A stretch of DNA of 64,000 bases from Liolophura sinensis. Lineage: Eukaryota; Mollusca; Polyplacophora; Chitonida; Chitonidae. Shown piece by piece: positions 11,105-22,134 of this stretch. The notes below the pieces were generated by a model. The model saw only the letters and a program-made list of their open reading frames with translations, was not told the DNA's origin and did no database searches. The position numbers and the translations under genes were made by a program. The stretch lies in assembly GCF_032854445.1 (NCBI RefSeq), contig NC_088298.1:7799504-7863503 (forward strand). Reading direction: 5' to 3'. Every line of letters starts with the position of its first letter. Position 1 is the first letter of the stretch.

Positions 11105-11458
11105 AATGTATTACTGCTGTTCTGTAAGAAAATGGAGATACCCTTGTCACTGACGAAAGCTATTGTTATTTCTGTGGCCAAGCCTGGTAAAGGCCCATCG
11201 CTCCCTTCATCATATCGGCATACTGCTTTAACATCAAATCTGTGAAAGGTTATAGAAAAATTGATCAGTGCTCGCCTTTTAAGGTTGTGGGATAAAAAAT
11301 AAAATATTTCCAGGGCAGAGTGGATTTGTTACAAAAGAAAGTTTGATAGATCATGCTCCCACCATCAGGAATACACTAGTAAATAAGGGATATGTCGTAG
11401 GTATGTTTATACACACCGAAAAAGCGTATGATATGGTGTGGAGAGGTGCTCTTGAGTG
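11105..11458 (+). pseudogene. non-LTR retrotransposon reverse transcriptase fragment
   Basis: The translation contains AIVISVAKPGKGP, SYRHTALTSNL, KVIEKLISARL, then after a frameshift QSGFVTKESLIDH and FIHTEKAYDMVWRGALE. These are the ordered N-terminal motifs of a LINE RT (KPGK, SYRP-type, QSGF, and motif A, usually F-x-D...KAYD). The first catalytic Asp of motif A is replaced by His. A stop follows TSNL and another follows GALE. An inactive remnant continuous with 10456-10782. Confidence 0.8.
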
Positions 11459-11763
11459 AAAATACACATGACAGGGGTTGGGGGAAGGACGCTAGGACGG
11501 CCAAGGAATTTTTTATCTGCTTGTAAAAATATGATTCAGCTTGTAAAAGGCTGAAGTCAAAGTTAGATAATATTCAATGTACAAGCCTTAGACTTTTCAC
11601 AGGGGCCCTGAGAACAACGTCATTTAATGTAGTGCAGGTTATGTGTAGTGAGTGGTCTGTTTATATTAGGACACCGCTCAGAACATGCTCAGATAATGCA
11701 TAAATTTTTTTACCACCCCCCAAAGTATTACCACCTAGCTTTAATAATTACGTTATATAAAAC
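11459..11763. other. spacer between LINE fragments
   Basis: No RT motifs B-E (for example the YADD box) could be read here. Either they are deleted or the neighbouring fragments come from different elements. Confidence 0.35.
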
Positions 11764-11970
11764 ATTGATGTACGTCACTATGGCACAACACGTTGGCTAT
11801 TAGATCTGTATCGAACCCCCTTTAAAAGCAATCTATCCTATCGTTCACTTAAAGTAGATGGCCCTCGGGAATGGAACAAACTCCATTCATACTTACGCAA
11901 TATTCAGTCAATTTCTTTATTCAAATCTAAACTGAAATCGTATATGTTGCAGCTCTTATTCTCCGTTTAG
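11764..11970 (+). pseudogene. CR1/L2-like LINE ORF2 C-terminal end
   Basis: An open frame ending at TAG 11968-11970 reads NIDVRHYGTTRWLLDLYRTP, then YRSLKVDGPREWNKL, then FKSKLKSYM. This matches the typical C-terminus of CR1/L2/Rex-type ORF2 proteins (pattern R-S-x-x-Y-x-G-P-x-x-W-N-x-L...F-K-x-x-L-K). It may belong to a different element from the RT fragment upstream. Confidence 0.65.
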
Positions 11971-12441
11971 TCTAACACACAATAATATACTTGACAGCTG
12001 TTACTATAAGCACCTATATATATTATTTACTTATTTACTTTGTTCAAAGAAACAGATAATCAAGATGTTTATGATCACCACAGTTCACATGCCTGTATTA
12101 TATACAAATTGTATGTTAATGGGATAGAGCAAGGTCCATGGAGCTTTATTCCCGCCAGTATGTTTCTGTATGTTTATATGAATCTTATGCTTTGTATATT
12201 ATATTGATGAATAAACAAAACAACACTTAAAACACTCACCTAGGCCGAAGGTGTCCATTTGTAACCTCACAGCCAATATTCCTTAGCCATGTAATCGTCA
12301 AAACATTCTTGAAAATGGTGCCACAGACCCAAAGTCATTCAATGTCAGGGCTAAATACGTTACTGATAACTCTCAAGCAGGAGAGCTGCCCATACAGAAG
12401 GACTGCATCCCTTCAATCACATCCTAGCAACTAATCCCAGC

Positions 12442-12648
12442 TAGTCCGTCATTTTTTTTTTTTTTTTTTGATTGTTGTTTTACGCCGTACTCAAGAATAT
12501 TTCACTTATGCGACGGCGGCCAGCATTATGGTGGGTGGAAACCGGGCAGAGCCCGGGGGAAACCCACGACCATCCGCAGGTTGCTGACAGACCTTCCCAC
12601 GTACGGCCGGAGAGGAAGCCAGCATAAGCTGGTCTTGAATAGTCCGTC
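12442..12648 (-). repeat. SINE-A copy, minus, with target-site duplication
   Basis: The element runs from the T run at 12451 to about 12639 and is flanked by TAGTCCGTC at 12442-12450 and 12640-12648. The core (ATTATGGTGGGTGGAAACCG, then GCCCGGGGGAAACCCACG) is well preserved. The 5' end stops at the B-box segment, so the tRNA-like head is missing. The intact duplication implies a fairly recent insertion. Confidence 0.88.
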
Positions 12649-12954
12649 GTTTAGACTCGGAATGAAAATGACGAAAAGCGACACCCCTCAGATTTCTAAG
12701 GTGTGTGCTTGTAACTAAACAAATACTACCTGTGGTAATTACCTGCAAGCGTTTAATGATGCATCAAAGCGCCCTGAGGCTTCTCACTATCGCGTACTTA
12801 TAAGGCATCTATGTTGGCTTTGAACGGGTATATGTTCATGTGGGAATGTATGGTAAGTGGCACATAAGCTGGCCAACGGAGCGTTGGCCTCTAACAACAT
12901 ATCTTGTGGACTAGTTTTGTTTGTCGCAGAAGCTGTAAATACAATTAAAATATA

Positions 12955-13243
12955 TTTTGTTAAGTTGTTTCACAGGGACTGGGACTCATCTGATAAGGGC
13001 AGATTTTATTTTCGTTTCAACACTAGAGCTATCTCTCCGGAAGTAAAACTATCCTCACGCCGTGCAAAAGTCTTGGAAGTCTTGGTCCGACAATTACAAT
13101 CAAGTCATATTACGCTTAATTCCTACCTGCACAGGTTTAACCTACATTGTGCCGGAATCTCTGACCCAAGCCTGGATTCTGTCTTAAAACCGGCCATGGT
13201 TTCTGACAAAGCTTTTCAAGCTTTAGCCAATTTTATTTTTTAA
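12955..13243 (+). pseudogene. LINE RNase H/C-terminal-like remnant
   Basis: The frame reads WDSSDKGRFYF, then RRAKVLEVLVRQLQSSHITL, then NSYLHRFNLHCAGISDP. This matches the tail of LINE polyproteins (pattern R-L-R-x-G-H-x-x-L-N-x-Y-L-x-R-x). It ends at TAA 13241-13243. Catalytic RNase H residues are not visible and the Cys/His-rich end is lost. Confidence 0.55.
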
Positions 13244-13384
13244 TGTCGTAGATTTTAACATGTCATTCCTTGTTTTTTCTAAGGCTTGATGACTTTATCT
13301 ACATGCTGTTGTTGTCTACATGATGCTCTAGCCCGCATTATGTTTTTGGCTAAATGGTTTTCTTACCTGCATGTTGGTCGTGGC

Positions 13385-13812
13385 TGCATGTTGGTCTTGG
13401 CTGCATGATGTTTCTATCTACTTGATGTTTTTATCTGTTTGATGTTTCTATCTGCTTGATGTTTTTATCTGTTTATTCTTTCTATCTACTTGATGTTTCT
13501 ATCTTTTTGATGTTTTTATTTACTTGATGTTTTTATCTATTTGTTTTTATCTACTTGATGTTTTTATCTATTTGATGTTTCTATCTACTTGATGTTTTTA
13601 TCTACTTGATGCTTTTATCTGTTTGATATTTCTATCTACTTGATGTTTTTATCTGTTTGATGTTTCTATCTACTTGATGTTTTTATCTATTTGATGTTTT
13701 TATCTGTTTGATATTTCTATCTACTTGATGTTTTTATCTGTTTGATGTTTATATCTGCTTGATGCTTTTATCTGTTTGATGTTTCTATCTACTTCATGTT
13801 TTTATTTGTTTG
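13385..13812 (+). repeat. 17-bp minisatellite
   Basis: More than twenty units of about 17 bp built on GATGTTT(T/C)TATCTACTT, with ACTT/GTTT variants alternating in places. No coding potential. Confidence 0.9.
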
Positions 13813-14151
13813 CTGTTTTAGCTTTGTGGTTGGTATTCCTGTCTATGTAATTGTGTGACAGTATATATAATTTTTTGGAGCATATATATCAGAAATGTGT
13901 CAACTTATATTTTTTCTAAATTTAATGCACGTTAAGTTTATGCGTACGCCATTGACAAAAATGGAGGCGTTTAAAAAAATCATCAGAGACATTGATAGCA
14001 GTTACAAGTGATGAAACGTATTCTAGTCATGTAAATATCTGGCTGTGGTTTATCCACTGATAACGCATTTACGTTCCACGGGGTGTTTATCTGTGTTTGA
14101 GTACGTCTCAAAACGTTTCAGCATAGTTTACATAGTTTCTCGGTCATTAAT
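13813..14151. other. no feature recognised
   Basis: Unique AT-rich spacer between two minisatellites. Confidence 0.4.
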
Positions 14152-14640
14152 CTGCAATTAATGCTATCCCATGTTAGACGTACTGCATAAATGCAATCTC
14201 GTATCAGATGTACCAGATAGATGCAATCCCATATTAGACGTATCGGACAAATGTCATCCGATATTAGACGTACCGGAGCAATGCAATCCCATATTGGATG
14301 TACCGGATAAATGCCATCCCATATAAGACGTACTTGATAAATGCAATCCCATATTATATGTACGGTATAAATGGCATCCCATATTTGACCTACCCGGATA
14401 AACGCCAGCCCATATTAGACGTACCGGATAAATGCAATCTCATATTTGACGTACCCGATAAATGCCATCCCATATTAGACGTATCGGAGAAATGGCATCC
14501 CATATTAGACGTATCGGATAAATGCCATCCCATATTAGACGTACCGGATAAATGCCATCCAATATTAGCCGTAGCGGACAAATGCCTTCCCATATTAGAC
14601 GTACCGGACAAATGTAATCCCATATTAGACGTACCGGAAG
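14152..14640 (+). repeat. 30-bp minisatellite, about 16 units
   Basis: Thirty-base units (CCCATATTAGACGTACCGGA, then TAAATGCAAT/GCCAT). Because 30 is a multiple of three, the + strand is open from 14298 to 14750 as a decapeptide repeat (ILDVPDKCHP) and the opposite strand is open from 14680 down to 14390. There is no signal peptide, splice context or recognisable domain, so a non-coding array is the default reading. Confidence 0.9.
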
Positions 14641-15319
14641 ATATTAAAACAACATATCTCTTTAAACGTACTGAACTCAAGTGTGGGCTTAATCATACCG
14701 TGGGATTCGACGTATCCATTCGCAGAATTCTGCTAGGTGCGCGAAAATAAGTCAAACGCTATATTTCATTCAATTTGTAAAATTCAACAAATCGACCCTG
14801 TTTGGGCCTATATGAAATAGCGTTGGATTCAAAATTCGTTTTCTGTTAAAAAGTGAGGCTTTGGGTCCATCTCCTGAATACATTACAACTTCCGTTTTTC
14901 GGTAGGGTTTCGGAACTACGATTGTAGTTCTGTGTATTTTAGGGTGTAAAGTCTTTTTTTTTTGCTGCCAGCCTGCCGTTTTTGGTGTACAGGTGCATGC
15001 TTGGTATCAAAATGATTGAAATTGTCTAGGCTTTGGGCAGGTATGAGTTTTAATGACGAAAGTTTGAAATTCTGGGCGAGAGGACACAAGGAGACAGGTG
15101 GTGATGAGGCTGAGAGTGACGTCCCCTTGGCGTTGCTAGGCACCCCTCCCAGCTGTCGGCATAGAAAGGTCCAGATTTTGATGGTCAACCTATGTCAAGA
15201 CTTTTATGGCTTCTTTCTCACAGGCTGGGCCAGGTGTGCACCAAAGCTTATTGGCCACGGAATGTTTGGGACTGAGCTACAACGCTAAATGTTAACATTC
15301 TCGTTTATGGAAAACTAAT
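14641..15319. other. no feature recognised
   Basis: Two 90-codon frames overlap on opposite strands (14916-15188 and 15016-15288). Neither resembles a known protein. Confidence 0.4.
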
Positions 15320-15530
15320 GGGGGTCGGTGGACAGCGCAGAGTACTGACTCATGAGCCTCTCCTCAGTGCGGTCGATGTCATGTTGGCTTCCTCTCCGGA
15401 GGTAAGCGCGAAGATGAGCTTTCCCGGGTTCGGCATAGATTTCCTCCAACCATAACGCTGGCAACCGTAGTATAAGTGAAATATTTCTGAGTGCAACGTA
15501 AACACAAATCAAATAAGTGAATAAATAAAA
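15320..15530 (+). repeat. SINE-A copy, plus, diverged
   Basis: GAGCCTCTCCTCAGTGCGGTCG, split near 15350-15375, is followed by GTTGGCTTCCTCTCCGG, TTTCCTCCAACCATAA and a tail of AATCAAATAAGTGAATAAAT. The A box is not recognisable. Confidence 0.75.
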
Positions 15531-15897
15531 CACCCTTCATCGGGTTGATTGACAACCTGTCCCAGACAGCGGAGCGGAGTGGAAAGACCTGGGGTCAGTC
15601 TACTTCATCTAATCTTTCTTAGAAGTAATTGTCTGCACTAAAAATTAAATGTGTTTGTGCTTAAGTCAATTAGCTACAAAAACAGCACGAATGTTTCAGT
15701 TTCCAGGCTCTGGTATACAGCGAGCAAATCACACAGCTCTGGCATGCTGAGCTGAGTTCCATGGGAGAACAGACGCTTGTCTTTCATCTTTAACCCTGCC
15801 AACGCCCAGTCTATAATCAAATCATTACTTTCGTTTCCTTGTCATACGGATTATGGCATAGTTTGCTGTAGTTTTCCCAGGTTACAGGTATACCTGT

Positions 15898-16305
15898 CAA
15901 ATGTATATGTTTTTTTTTCTCAGGTTGATGTATCCCCCTTCCTCTTTACCTCCTCCCCCCTCTCGAGTATTGGTACACGTATCATATGTACATTTTCTCA
16001 TTTTGCTGTATCCCCACCTTCCCGCTCTGACTATCGTTACACGCACCATATGCACGTTTTTCTCATTTTGCTGTATCCTTCCCCTCCCCTGTGTATTGTT
16101 ACACGTGTCATATGCACGGTTTTCTTAATGCGCTGTTTCGTCCCTCCCCACGTAGTGTTACACGTGTCATATGCACAGTTTTCTCAATTTGCCCTGTGCC
16201 GCTCCGCGAGTTACACCTGTCGAGTTTTTCTCAATTTGCTGTATAAACCCTCCGCCACCACCACGCCCCACCCCCGAGTATTGTTAGACGTATCCTATGC
16301 ACGTT
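15898..16305 (+). repeat. degenerate ~60-bp pyrimidine-rich minisatellite
   Basis: About six units, each with TGTTACACGTATCATATGCAC, then TTTTCTCAATTTGCTGTAT and a C-rich stretch (split here in substance). The long + frame across it (15777-16481) is a by-product of the repeat. Confidence 0.8.
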
Positions 16306-16743
16306 GTACATGTGGTAATCAGATTTATGTAGAGAACGTAGAGGCAGAGGCGAGTGGAAGACTTCAGTCGGCCTGGTTTTGCAAATATTGTTGTTTTACG
16401 TGGATGAATCACAGCCAGGGGAAATATTATAAAGCCACACCGATGATTTATAGCTACAAGATAAATAGTAATAACATATGATGGTTAGATAACCGAGCCT
16501 ACCAAGTATAGCTTGTGAAGAAGAAAAAAATTGATAGGAGGTTTTTTTCTTTTCTATAGCAGGCCGTGAAAGCCCAATGAATAAAAGAAGAAAGTCCAAA
16601 TGTGATACCGATAGCTAAGGCTAGTATGTACCAATACAAACTTGTTGACCATCTGTTCCGAAACCAACTGTTTAACTTCTATTTACATTTTAGCATCTAG
16701 AATACGGAGTCACAGCTCCCATGATTTATTATGTGTATATATA
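16306..16743. other. no feature recognised
   Basis: AT-rich spacer with short chance frames only. Confidence 0.4.
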
Positions 16744-16970
16744 CAGGGCCCAGGTGTTCAAGACTGTTTGAAGGCTTAACCCCAGACTAAACTTGAAGCC
16801 TTTAACGTTGTACTTAACCCACAAATAATTGGAAACCCACAAACTAAATCTGTTGCTGTTATATTTGGACTTTTGACAACTGTATTGGCTGCTGAATTTG
16901 GCTTAAATCCTAAATACAAAATATGACTTAATACCAGTATTTGTTAATACACTTTTGAACAACTATGCCC
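16744..16970 (+). mobile_element. MITE-like repeat E, copy 1
   Basis: About 230 bp related to 18368-18613 (shared AAACTAAATCTG, TTGGCTGCT, AATACA). Its ends are imperfect inverted repeats: CAGGGCCCAGGTGTTCAA on the left and the complement of TTGAACAACTATGCCC on the right. No coding sequence, so presumably non-autonomous. Confidence 0.45.
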
Positions 16971-17052
16971 AGGTGTTTACAAGCTTTTGCTTGTGATTTA
17001 TAATCATTATGGGGTCTTCCTAGGCGATCACAATGATTCTGGGGTCTCCCAT

Positions 17053-17400
17053 CAATGCGATCCCTGGGAGTTCACGTCCAGCTCATGCTGACCTCCTCTC
17101 TGGCCGTACGTGGTAAGGCCTGACAACAAGTACGGATGGTCACGAGTTTCCCTCCGGCTCTGTCCTGGTTCCTCCCATCAAATCCTAAACCTTTAGGCAT
17201 ATAAAAGAGGAACTATTAATGCGACAAAACTACATTGGTTGGCCAGTTTCAGGGCTTCAAAAAAGTAACAAGTGTACGCATAATAATGCTCACAGAATAT
17301 GCTTAGATAAACATTTTTAGACATACTGAAATGCTAAAGATTACAGTGTAAGGAAAATATTCTTAAGGACGGCGTGAAACACAAATCAGATAAATAAATG
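17053..17400 (+). repeat. SINE-A copy, plus, split by ~150 bp
   Basis: The 5' part (CAATGCGATCCCTGGGAG to CTCCCATCAAATCC) ends near 17197. The tail (AATATTCTTAAGGACGGCG, then AAATCAGATAAATAAATG) resumes at about 17351. The intervening bases match no family I can name. Confidence 0.65.
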
Positions 17401-18367
17401 TAATCATTCTGGTGTTGTAACCATTCCTCACAGTTGTCTCAGTACGACGTGACGTCCTCAAAGTGGGCGGAGTCGTCGATAAACTTTGCTCCACTCCAAA
17501 GGGGCCGACTGCAAACTACATCTGAGCCTAAGAGAAGAAGGATTGGACGGGAAGAGCTAAGGGCAACTCTGATCTAATACTCGTCATTCTCTTTAACCTC
17601 CTAGTAACTGAGGTGTGATAAGATCGGTACGAAAAAAGTTGAGCTAGTCTTGGTAAGTAGACAAAATCTGATTAGATTACCGAATCTGCATTTTTTTTTT
17701 AACAAAAGTCATGGCATTTCATTTTTGTCTCGTCAGGGAATATTTTTATTGAATTCCTTGTTATATATATATATACAAGCTTTCACCTGTTTTGTCAGTA
17801 TGTTGTTTATTTTAGATAAAATATGTTATCAGACTGCTCCTTCTGGCATAATCTCTTTTTTGTAGATGGCATTCAAAACATCCTCGGCAGGCAGTAGTTT
17901 TGAACCTCGGCATATTTTGTTTATTGTAGGGGCCCCAGGATATTACTCCTATGGGGATAATCCGAACTCTCTCCTATTTTCCGGTTCTTGTGTCTTGAAG
18001 CTTCTTGAGAAAGGTAAACTTAAATGTTTTTTGAAGACGTTTTGTAATTCTTTGTCACACTTGCTAAGCTAGGTAAAATGTTACCACAGCCACAAGTTCC
18101 GTATTTCATTGTGGAATTAAAATCTCACTCCGAGAAAAAATTATTCTGACATATGCTGTTCATGCTTGAGACACATTCCTACACATTTTAAGGACCTGGT
18201 CACGGCGATAAGAAAAGCTTTGTTTGACCAAAGAAATAAGGAGTGCAAAAAACATGGTCGAATGCCATATAACAACTGGCCAAAAGCATTCCCGTAAAAA
18301 TCCTTGGTCAAAGAAAAACAGGCAGGCCAGTGGAAAAGAATATGGTCAGCGGTTAATATTTAGTCCC
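17401..18367. other. no gene supported
   Basis: A donor-like GTAAGT at 17652 and an acceptor/donor-bounded frame at 17866-18013 were examined. The first would close a segment with stops in all frames, and the second has no recognisable product. Confidence 0.35.
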
Positions 18368-18613
18368 CAGGGTCCCATAGTTCACAACTGTTTTAAGACC
18401 AAATACCAGATTTAACTTTCAGGCCAAGCCTACAACTTTGTGTTGAGCCCAAATATAATTATGTAACAGCATATTAAATATAAACTAAATCTGCTATTGC
18501 TATACTTTGGCTTTGGACAACTGCATTGGCTGCTAAGTTTGGCTAAAATCTTAAATATAAAATAAGACTTATTACTAGTATTAGCTAATACACCATCGAA
18601 CAAGTGAGCCCTG
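18368..18613 (+). mobile_element. MITE-like repeat E, copy 2
   Basis: Diverged copy of 16744-16970. It begins CAGGGTCCCATAGTTCA and ends with CCATCGAACAAGTGAGCCCTG, so both ends carry CAGGG in inverted orientation. CAGGG-type ends occur in hAT elements, but no 8-bp target duplication was found. Confidence 0.45.
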
Positions 18614-19167
18614 CACATTGGGCGCGGATTTTATTTACGCTGAAAACCTTGGTCAGCACTCACACAATAATATGGTCTAAATTAGAAATAGAATTTCAAT
18701 TTTGTAGTCACATAGGCAAAGTTGTCCACGTACTTCGTATAGAAGATGGAACTACAGTATATAGACAACGAGAGCCACATATTGTTTTGGTTGAACAGGT
18801 CCACATAAAAAAAGCATCATTCACTTATTGATGGCTTGACATGTAGGACTAAACATAATCAGGGCATGATCATGATGAAGACATTACAAGTACCCAGTGA
18901 AATTCTAAAAAATATGTAACGGTATTGAAAGATCAACGTGTATGGATGCTAGTCATTCAGCATATATACCTATATTATCATCTGTTGTCACGTTTTGGTG
19001 ATTTCAATTTGACACCACTTAACTGCCATGTAAATATACACATGTAGGATTACTCTTGGTGTCGCATTTGCAGGGGTTAATAATGTGAGAGCAAATCAGC
19101 ATTGTCAAAAAGGTAAACGCGAGTCAGTTGCTCTCTCTGAGCCAGTCAAATGACTGGTTGAATCCCG
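18614..19167. other. no feature recognised
   Basis: AT-rich spacer before the SINE-A at 19180. Confidence 0.4.
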
Positions 19168-19374
19168 CCTGTCACTATATTTATTAATTTATTTGATTGG
19201 TGTTTTACACCGTACTCAAGAATATTTCACTTATACGACGGCCGCCAGCATTATGGTGGGAGGAAACCGGGCAGTACCCGGGGGAAACCCACGACCATCC
19301 GCAAGTTGCTGGAAAAACCTTCCCACGTACGGCCGGAGAGGAAGCCAGAATGGGCTGGACTTCCTGTCACTATA
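19168..19374 (-). repeat. SINE-A copy, minus, with 12-bp target duplication
   Basis: CCTGTCACTATA occurs at 19168-19179 and again at 19363-19374 and brackets a well-preserved SINE-A body. The 5' end is truncated at GCTGGACTT, within the B-box segment. The perfect duplication marks a recent insertion. Confidence 0.92.
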
Positions 19375-19567
19375 AGCTCTCTTTGTTTATTTGGTTAACT
19401 ATGGCAGGGTGTTATAGTAAACTATTACGGCGTTGCAGTCTTTTCATTTACCCGTCATGCTAAGATATACTGATCAAAAAACAAAACAAAACAAAATAAA
19501 AACTTTACATTATTTGGAGGTATGTTTTATTCAGTATATGGATTACACTGAAGATCGGTAGCACATC

Positions 19568-19759
19568 GTATTTAATATTTATTTATTTATTTGATCGGTG
19601 TTCTACGCCGTACTCAAGTGCATTTCACTTATACGACGGCGGCTAGCATTATGGTGGATGGAAACAGGGCAGAGCCCGGGGCGAACTCACGACCATCCGC
19701 AGGTTGATGACAGACCTTCTCACGTAAGGCCGGAGAGGAAACCAGCAGGTATTTAATAT
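19568..19759 (-). repeat. SINE-A nested in the Tc1-like element
   Basis: GTATTTAATAT at 19568-19578 and 19749-19759 is a perfect 11-bp target duplication around a reverse-oriented SINE-A with an (ATTT)n tail. It inserted after the transposon did. Confidence 0.9.
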
Positions 19760-19942
19760 GGGCGAATACCATAGAAGCCAGGTCTAAGTAGACGCATCCA
19801 ACCATTGTAACTGTGGTGAAGCGCGCAGGATAAATGCTGCACGTTCTTTTGTGAAATGCAACCTTGCACGTCTATGAGGTCACTTGACCACAATTTCACG
19901 TGACGGAGCACTGAGACGCGTGCAGAATTTGACGCTGATTAG

Positions 19943-20459
19943 ATGAAAGAGGCTAACAATCCTGTGGTTGGCCAGTCTACTGTGGTTGTTGCACGTGCCG
20001 TGAGATGCAGTAGACAGACAATTTACGACCTGAGGAGACGTGTCCATCAAACGGGTACGACATCTGATCGACAGGCCAGGACGGCCACATGTGATGACAA
20101 TCAAATTCGGCCAAGTCATTTACGTAATCGCTTTGCGGCCGTAACGTCAGCCAGAAACGCACTGTTTAGGGGTCCGTAACTGCCTAGACCATGCGAAACC
20201 GCCTGCGCGCTGCCCATCTTTGTGCCCGACGTCGTTATCTTGGGCCGATTGTGACACGTAACCGTAATGAACTTATGCGTTGGGCACAATTTCACATGCG
20301 CTGGAACCAGAGGCAATGGGATAGGATTGTGGTTAGAGTGGACATCGAGATCACCTGACCTCAATCTAATCGCACACGTATAGAATGCTCCTGGAAGAAG
20401 TCTTCGTTCCTTGAGACGCCAACCTCAGACTGTCCAAGAGCATGGCGCCTTGCTGCTGT
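19943..20459 (+). pseudogene. Tc1-like transposase remnant with internal deletion
   Basis: The first part reads VVARAVRCSRQTIYDLRRRV, then QTGTTSDRQAR and HLRNRFAAVTSA: the paired-type DNA-binding helices. A second part in another frame reads MRNRLRAAHLCARRRYLGPI and LMRWAQFHMRWNQRQWDRIV. The sequence then jumps to SPDLNLIAHV, the segment around the last catalytic acid. The stretch with the first catalytic Asp and most of the core is missing, and there are frameshifts and stops. Clear family, dead copy. Confidence 0.82.
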
Positions 20460-20707
20460 GAATTTTGGTCGGGTAGAAATATTCTATAAAGAGAATCAAT
20501 CTTTTTTCCTGGATAGTGTTTAATGGTCTTTCATCTGATAAATACATTATATTATTGTTTTCTTTGCCTTAATGTCTAATCCTGTGTTAGTGTACGCACA
20601 TTACTTCAACAAACCAGATTTATCCAACAGCAACACACTTTGCTCTATATGGGTATTTTTGGAACATAAAGTAACACGTTGGAAGTTTTTTTTATTTGCT
20701 CAGTATA

Positions 20708-21464
20708 CGTGTTTCTTCGATCGTTGCTGAGTCATTTAAGATAATGCCTGCCTGCACTCATAGACGTCCAAGCTGTCAATTTAAGGTACATTTCCCCATG
20801 CATGATCACTGGTAACTCCAGCATAAATCAGACCATAAATCTGTCCGAAATTGGAAATCTCCACCAACAAAATGAGGAACTGAATATGTCAGAAAGCATG
20901 GAAAAAGAGAAGGTGAGAATGTGAGAAATCAGGCTATTGAAGGTGCAGTTCTCAGACTGGAAAAGTTTTACAGGATTTGGTATCACCTTAAAGCAGATTC
21001 ATCAAGTTATGACATATCCTAATCGGCTACGTGTCTCTTGTCCCGGGGTAGCCAAATTTTTCTGTAGACAGTAAACATTCAGGGTTATCATGACAGCCAT
21101 GAGGCCGCCTGAAGGCTAAAAGCCTTTCGTAACGGAGAATCTACCACAACAGGTCATAAGAGAGGGAAAAGCGACTTTAGCTGGTTATGAGAGATGTCTG
21201 AGAGAGAGTTGTCTGAAAGAGAGGGATCCTACAACAGAGGATTGTATGTGGATAGCAAATTTACAAGCGGAATTCTTAACTTTTTAGACCAAAGACTTTG
21301 CGCAGTTTTGATATAGAGCTTCCTTGGTGACATTTCCGTTTTCAGTGTGAATGTCTTACCGATGGAATGACAGATGGCCTTGAGCAGTGACTTTGCGATT
21401 CTGTTGGTGGAATAAGCATCCGTGAGGTCTAGTCACTTTGCACTTTTTTCATGTTATTATTCAC
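20708..21464. other. no gene supported
   Basis: On the minus strand 66 codons are open from about 21433 down to 21236 (segments TDAYSTNRIAKSLLKAICHS and KLYIKTAQSLWSKKL), without a start or recognised family. Confidence 0.3.
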
Positions 21465-21700
21465 TAAATGTGATAACAGCACAGCATTTTGAGTAATTGT
21501 ATACCAGAGACGTCTAATAGATTGCAGGTAAGATCATTTTTTTTTAGTCGTAACAGTTAGAATAGAGCCATAACTGAAGTAAACTGATAAAAGGCCGTAT
21601 TTCACCAATTTCGTGTGACCATTTGCCAGTTATCACACTGTGGTCACTCTTTGGTTTTACTCTCTCTGCGGCAAGACATTATTTTAAAGTTATAATGTTC
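21465..21700 (+). repeat. repeat D, copy 2 (truncated)
   Basis: It matches repeat D at 10781-11104 in AGCATTTTGAGTAATT, AACAGTTAGAATA, AAAAGGCCGTATTTCAC and TTATCACACTGTGGTC. It is more diverged and lacks the middle. Confidence 0.65.
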
Positions 21701-22134
21701 ATATATTGAGAATTACGCGCGTTCGTCTTCGAATGTCACTCTTCTCTTCCCTTGATTGTGTTAGGATAACTTGAGATTAGCCACTCCTGGGCTAAATTCT
21801 AACAGAAACATCACCACTGGGTTGTTAGGTAAATCACGCCTCGATTTTTAATTTTGACACATTAGTCAAAAATAACAACATGGCTGTCATGTGGTTTGTA
21901 ACTTTTGTGGCTGGCAGCCATATTAGGAAAACTGATCACATAAGAAATAAGAAGCATATCCTGATTTTAACTGTGGTTTACTAATTTGCTATGTTGTTGT
22001 TATAAACACTTTAGCATTTCCGTCGTCATCGCATTTGAAATCTACCTTTCAGCCTGCTGTGTACCCAAAAATCTCACCGTCATTCTCCTTTGTTGGCACA
22101 ATCTTGCATAACATTTCATACTTTTTGAGTTTTT
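21701..22134. other. no feature recognised
   Basis: Unique spacer before the foldback element. Confidence 0.4.

Larger units (their letters stand above)
19466..20707 (+). mobile_element. Tc1/mariner-type DNA transposon, defective, ~1.24 kb
   Basis: The ends are inverted: TATACTGATCAAA at 19466 and the complement of TTTGCTCAGTATA at 20707, each bounded by TA as expected of Tc1/mariner insertion. A transposase remnant lies inside at 19943-20459, and a SINE-A is inserted at 19579-19748. The element cannot move by itself. Confidence 0.75.

Noticed and set aside
14152..14640. CRISPR-like array of 30-bp repeats
   Set aside because: Repeats are directly adjacent with no unique spacers, and the genome is eukaryotic. 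It is a minisatellite.
15777..16481. 234-codon + strand ORF
   Set aside because: It spans the ~60-bp pyrimidine-rich minisatellite; the residue pattern follows the DNA repeat and no domain is recognisable.
17866..18013. Exon-like frame beginning with ATG right after a good acceptor and ending at AAG|GTAAAC
   Set aside because: The product is not recognised, no partner exon in the right phase was found, and the upstream donor at 17652 would close a segment with stops in all frames.
21236..21433. 66-codon open frame on the minus strand
   Set aside because: No start codon, no splice-compatible neighbours and no recognised family.
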